Shown in pieces: positions 6,258 to 6,612 of a stretch of 6,612 nt of DNA. The notes beneath the pieces are model-generated. The model was not told where the DNA came from. It did no database searches and saw only the letters and a list, made by a program, of their open reading frames with translations. The position numbers were made by a program, and so were the translations under genes. The first letter of the stretch is position 1; each line of letters opens with the position of its first letter. The DNA is from Candidatus Cloacimonadota bacterium. GTDB taxonomy: Bacteria; Cloacimonadota; Cloacimonadia; Cloacimonadales; TCS61. The stretch spans positions 1 to 6,612 of the forward strand of contig DAOVQH010000144.1 of NCBI GenBank assembly GCA_030628755.1, written 5' to 3'.

Positions 6258-6612
6258 AGATACTCAGTTTATTCCTTGCCATATTAATTATGAATCCATC
6301 AAAAATAGCTTTAACCAGTACAATAGAAGCAAACATGGAACCAACAATACCGATAGATAATGTTACAGCAAAACCTTTTATTGGGCCTGTTCCGAATTGA
6401 TAAAGAACCAATGCAGTAATAAGTGTCGTGATATTAGCATCTAAGATTGTAATAAGCGCACGGCTAAACCCGCTGTCAACAGCGGTTCTTATGGTTTTTC
6501 CCAGTTTCAGGTTTTCTCTGATACGTTCAAAAATAATCACATTAGCATCGACTGCCATACCTATCGTAAGGATCATACCTGCAATACCGGGCATGGTAAG
6601 TGTTCCTTCCAG
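6256..6612 (-). CDS. secD: Protein translocase subunit SecD, C-terminal part (cut by window edge)
   Basis: The frame is open to the right window edge, giving the last 118 residues of SecD, partner of SecF. The Met at 6594 is internal: the frame continues upstream as LEGTLT. The start of the fragment has the family signature [20 protein letters not shown] (key residues GMAVDAN, with the conserved membrane Asp), then FERIREN. Next come [36 protein letters not shown] (about 36 residues; the DANITTLI helix and the GTGPIKGFA turn are diagnostic), and the last membrane segment ([20 protein letters not shown]), ending in NMARNKLSI. The N-terminal helix and large periplasmic domain lie outside the window. 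The stop is 8 nt from the secF start, so the two genes are co-transcribed. Confidence 0.95.
   Translation of the reverse strand: MEGTLTMPGIAGMILTIGMAVDANVIIFERIRENLKLGKTIRTAVDSGFSRALITILDANITTLITALVLYQFGTGPIKGFAVTLSIGIVGSMFASIVLVKAIFDGFIINMARNKLSI

Noticed and set aside
1..6612. CRISPR array, tRNA or rRNA gene
   Set aside because: No regularly spaced direct repeats, cloverleaf or conserved rRNA segment was seen on either strand.

Overview
The window is AT-rich DNA from a Gram-negative (diderm) bacterium. It holds a lipid A (Raetz pathway) gene cluster and the end of a Sec-translocon accessory pair. The periplasmic chaperone, lipid A genes and separate secD/secF imply an outer membrane. The LpxC-FabZ fusion protein points to the FCB side of the tree (Bacteroidota, Chlorobiota, Fibrobacterota, Cloacimonadota and relatives). 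A Cloacimonadota-like origin would fit but cannot be proven from this window.

Layout. Positions 1-1327 are accessory debris: (a) the tail of an unrecognised protein whose reading frame ends in unrelated-looking sequence; (b) a chain of strong RNA-type stem-loops (about 360-540) that resembles domain I of a bacterial group II intron, with no reverse transcriptase and no domain V seen; (c) a PIN-domain (VapC-like) gene that has lost its first few residues, including the first catalytic Asp; (d) a 224-bp palindromic element with terminal inverted repeats, most like a MITE. A short AT-rich leader (1328-1442) follows.

Positions 1443-5190 form a compact plus-strand cluster: a Skp/OmpH-like chaperone, lpxD, lpxC-fabZ (one ORF) and lpxA. 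Gaps are 9, -4 and 2 nt, so one transcript with translational coupling is likely. LpxA makes the first acyl-UDP-GlcNAc, LpxC deacetylates it (first committed step), and LpxD adds the second acyl chain. The FabZ half dehydrates the same 3-hydroxyacyl-ACP pool that LpxA and LpxD draw on, so the lipid A/phospholipid branch point is physically linked to LpxC. Skp would chaperone outer-membrane proteins. bamA, the usual neighbour upstream of skp, is not present here, and lpxB does not follow lpxA.

Positions 5246-5280 hold a terminator hairpin that can work in both directions. Beyond it, on the minus strand, lie secF and the C-terminal end of secD (cut by the window edge), arranged secD-secF with an 8-nt gap.

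The core genes are ordinary and appear intact. The less ordinary material is the left 1.3 kb. I saw no convincing evidence for a new defence or regulatory system. The best candidates for follow-up are the structured RNA-like segment and the palindromic element.
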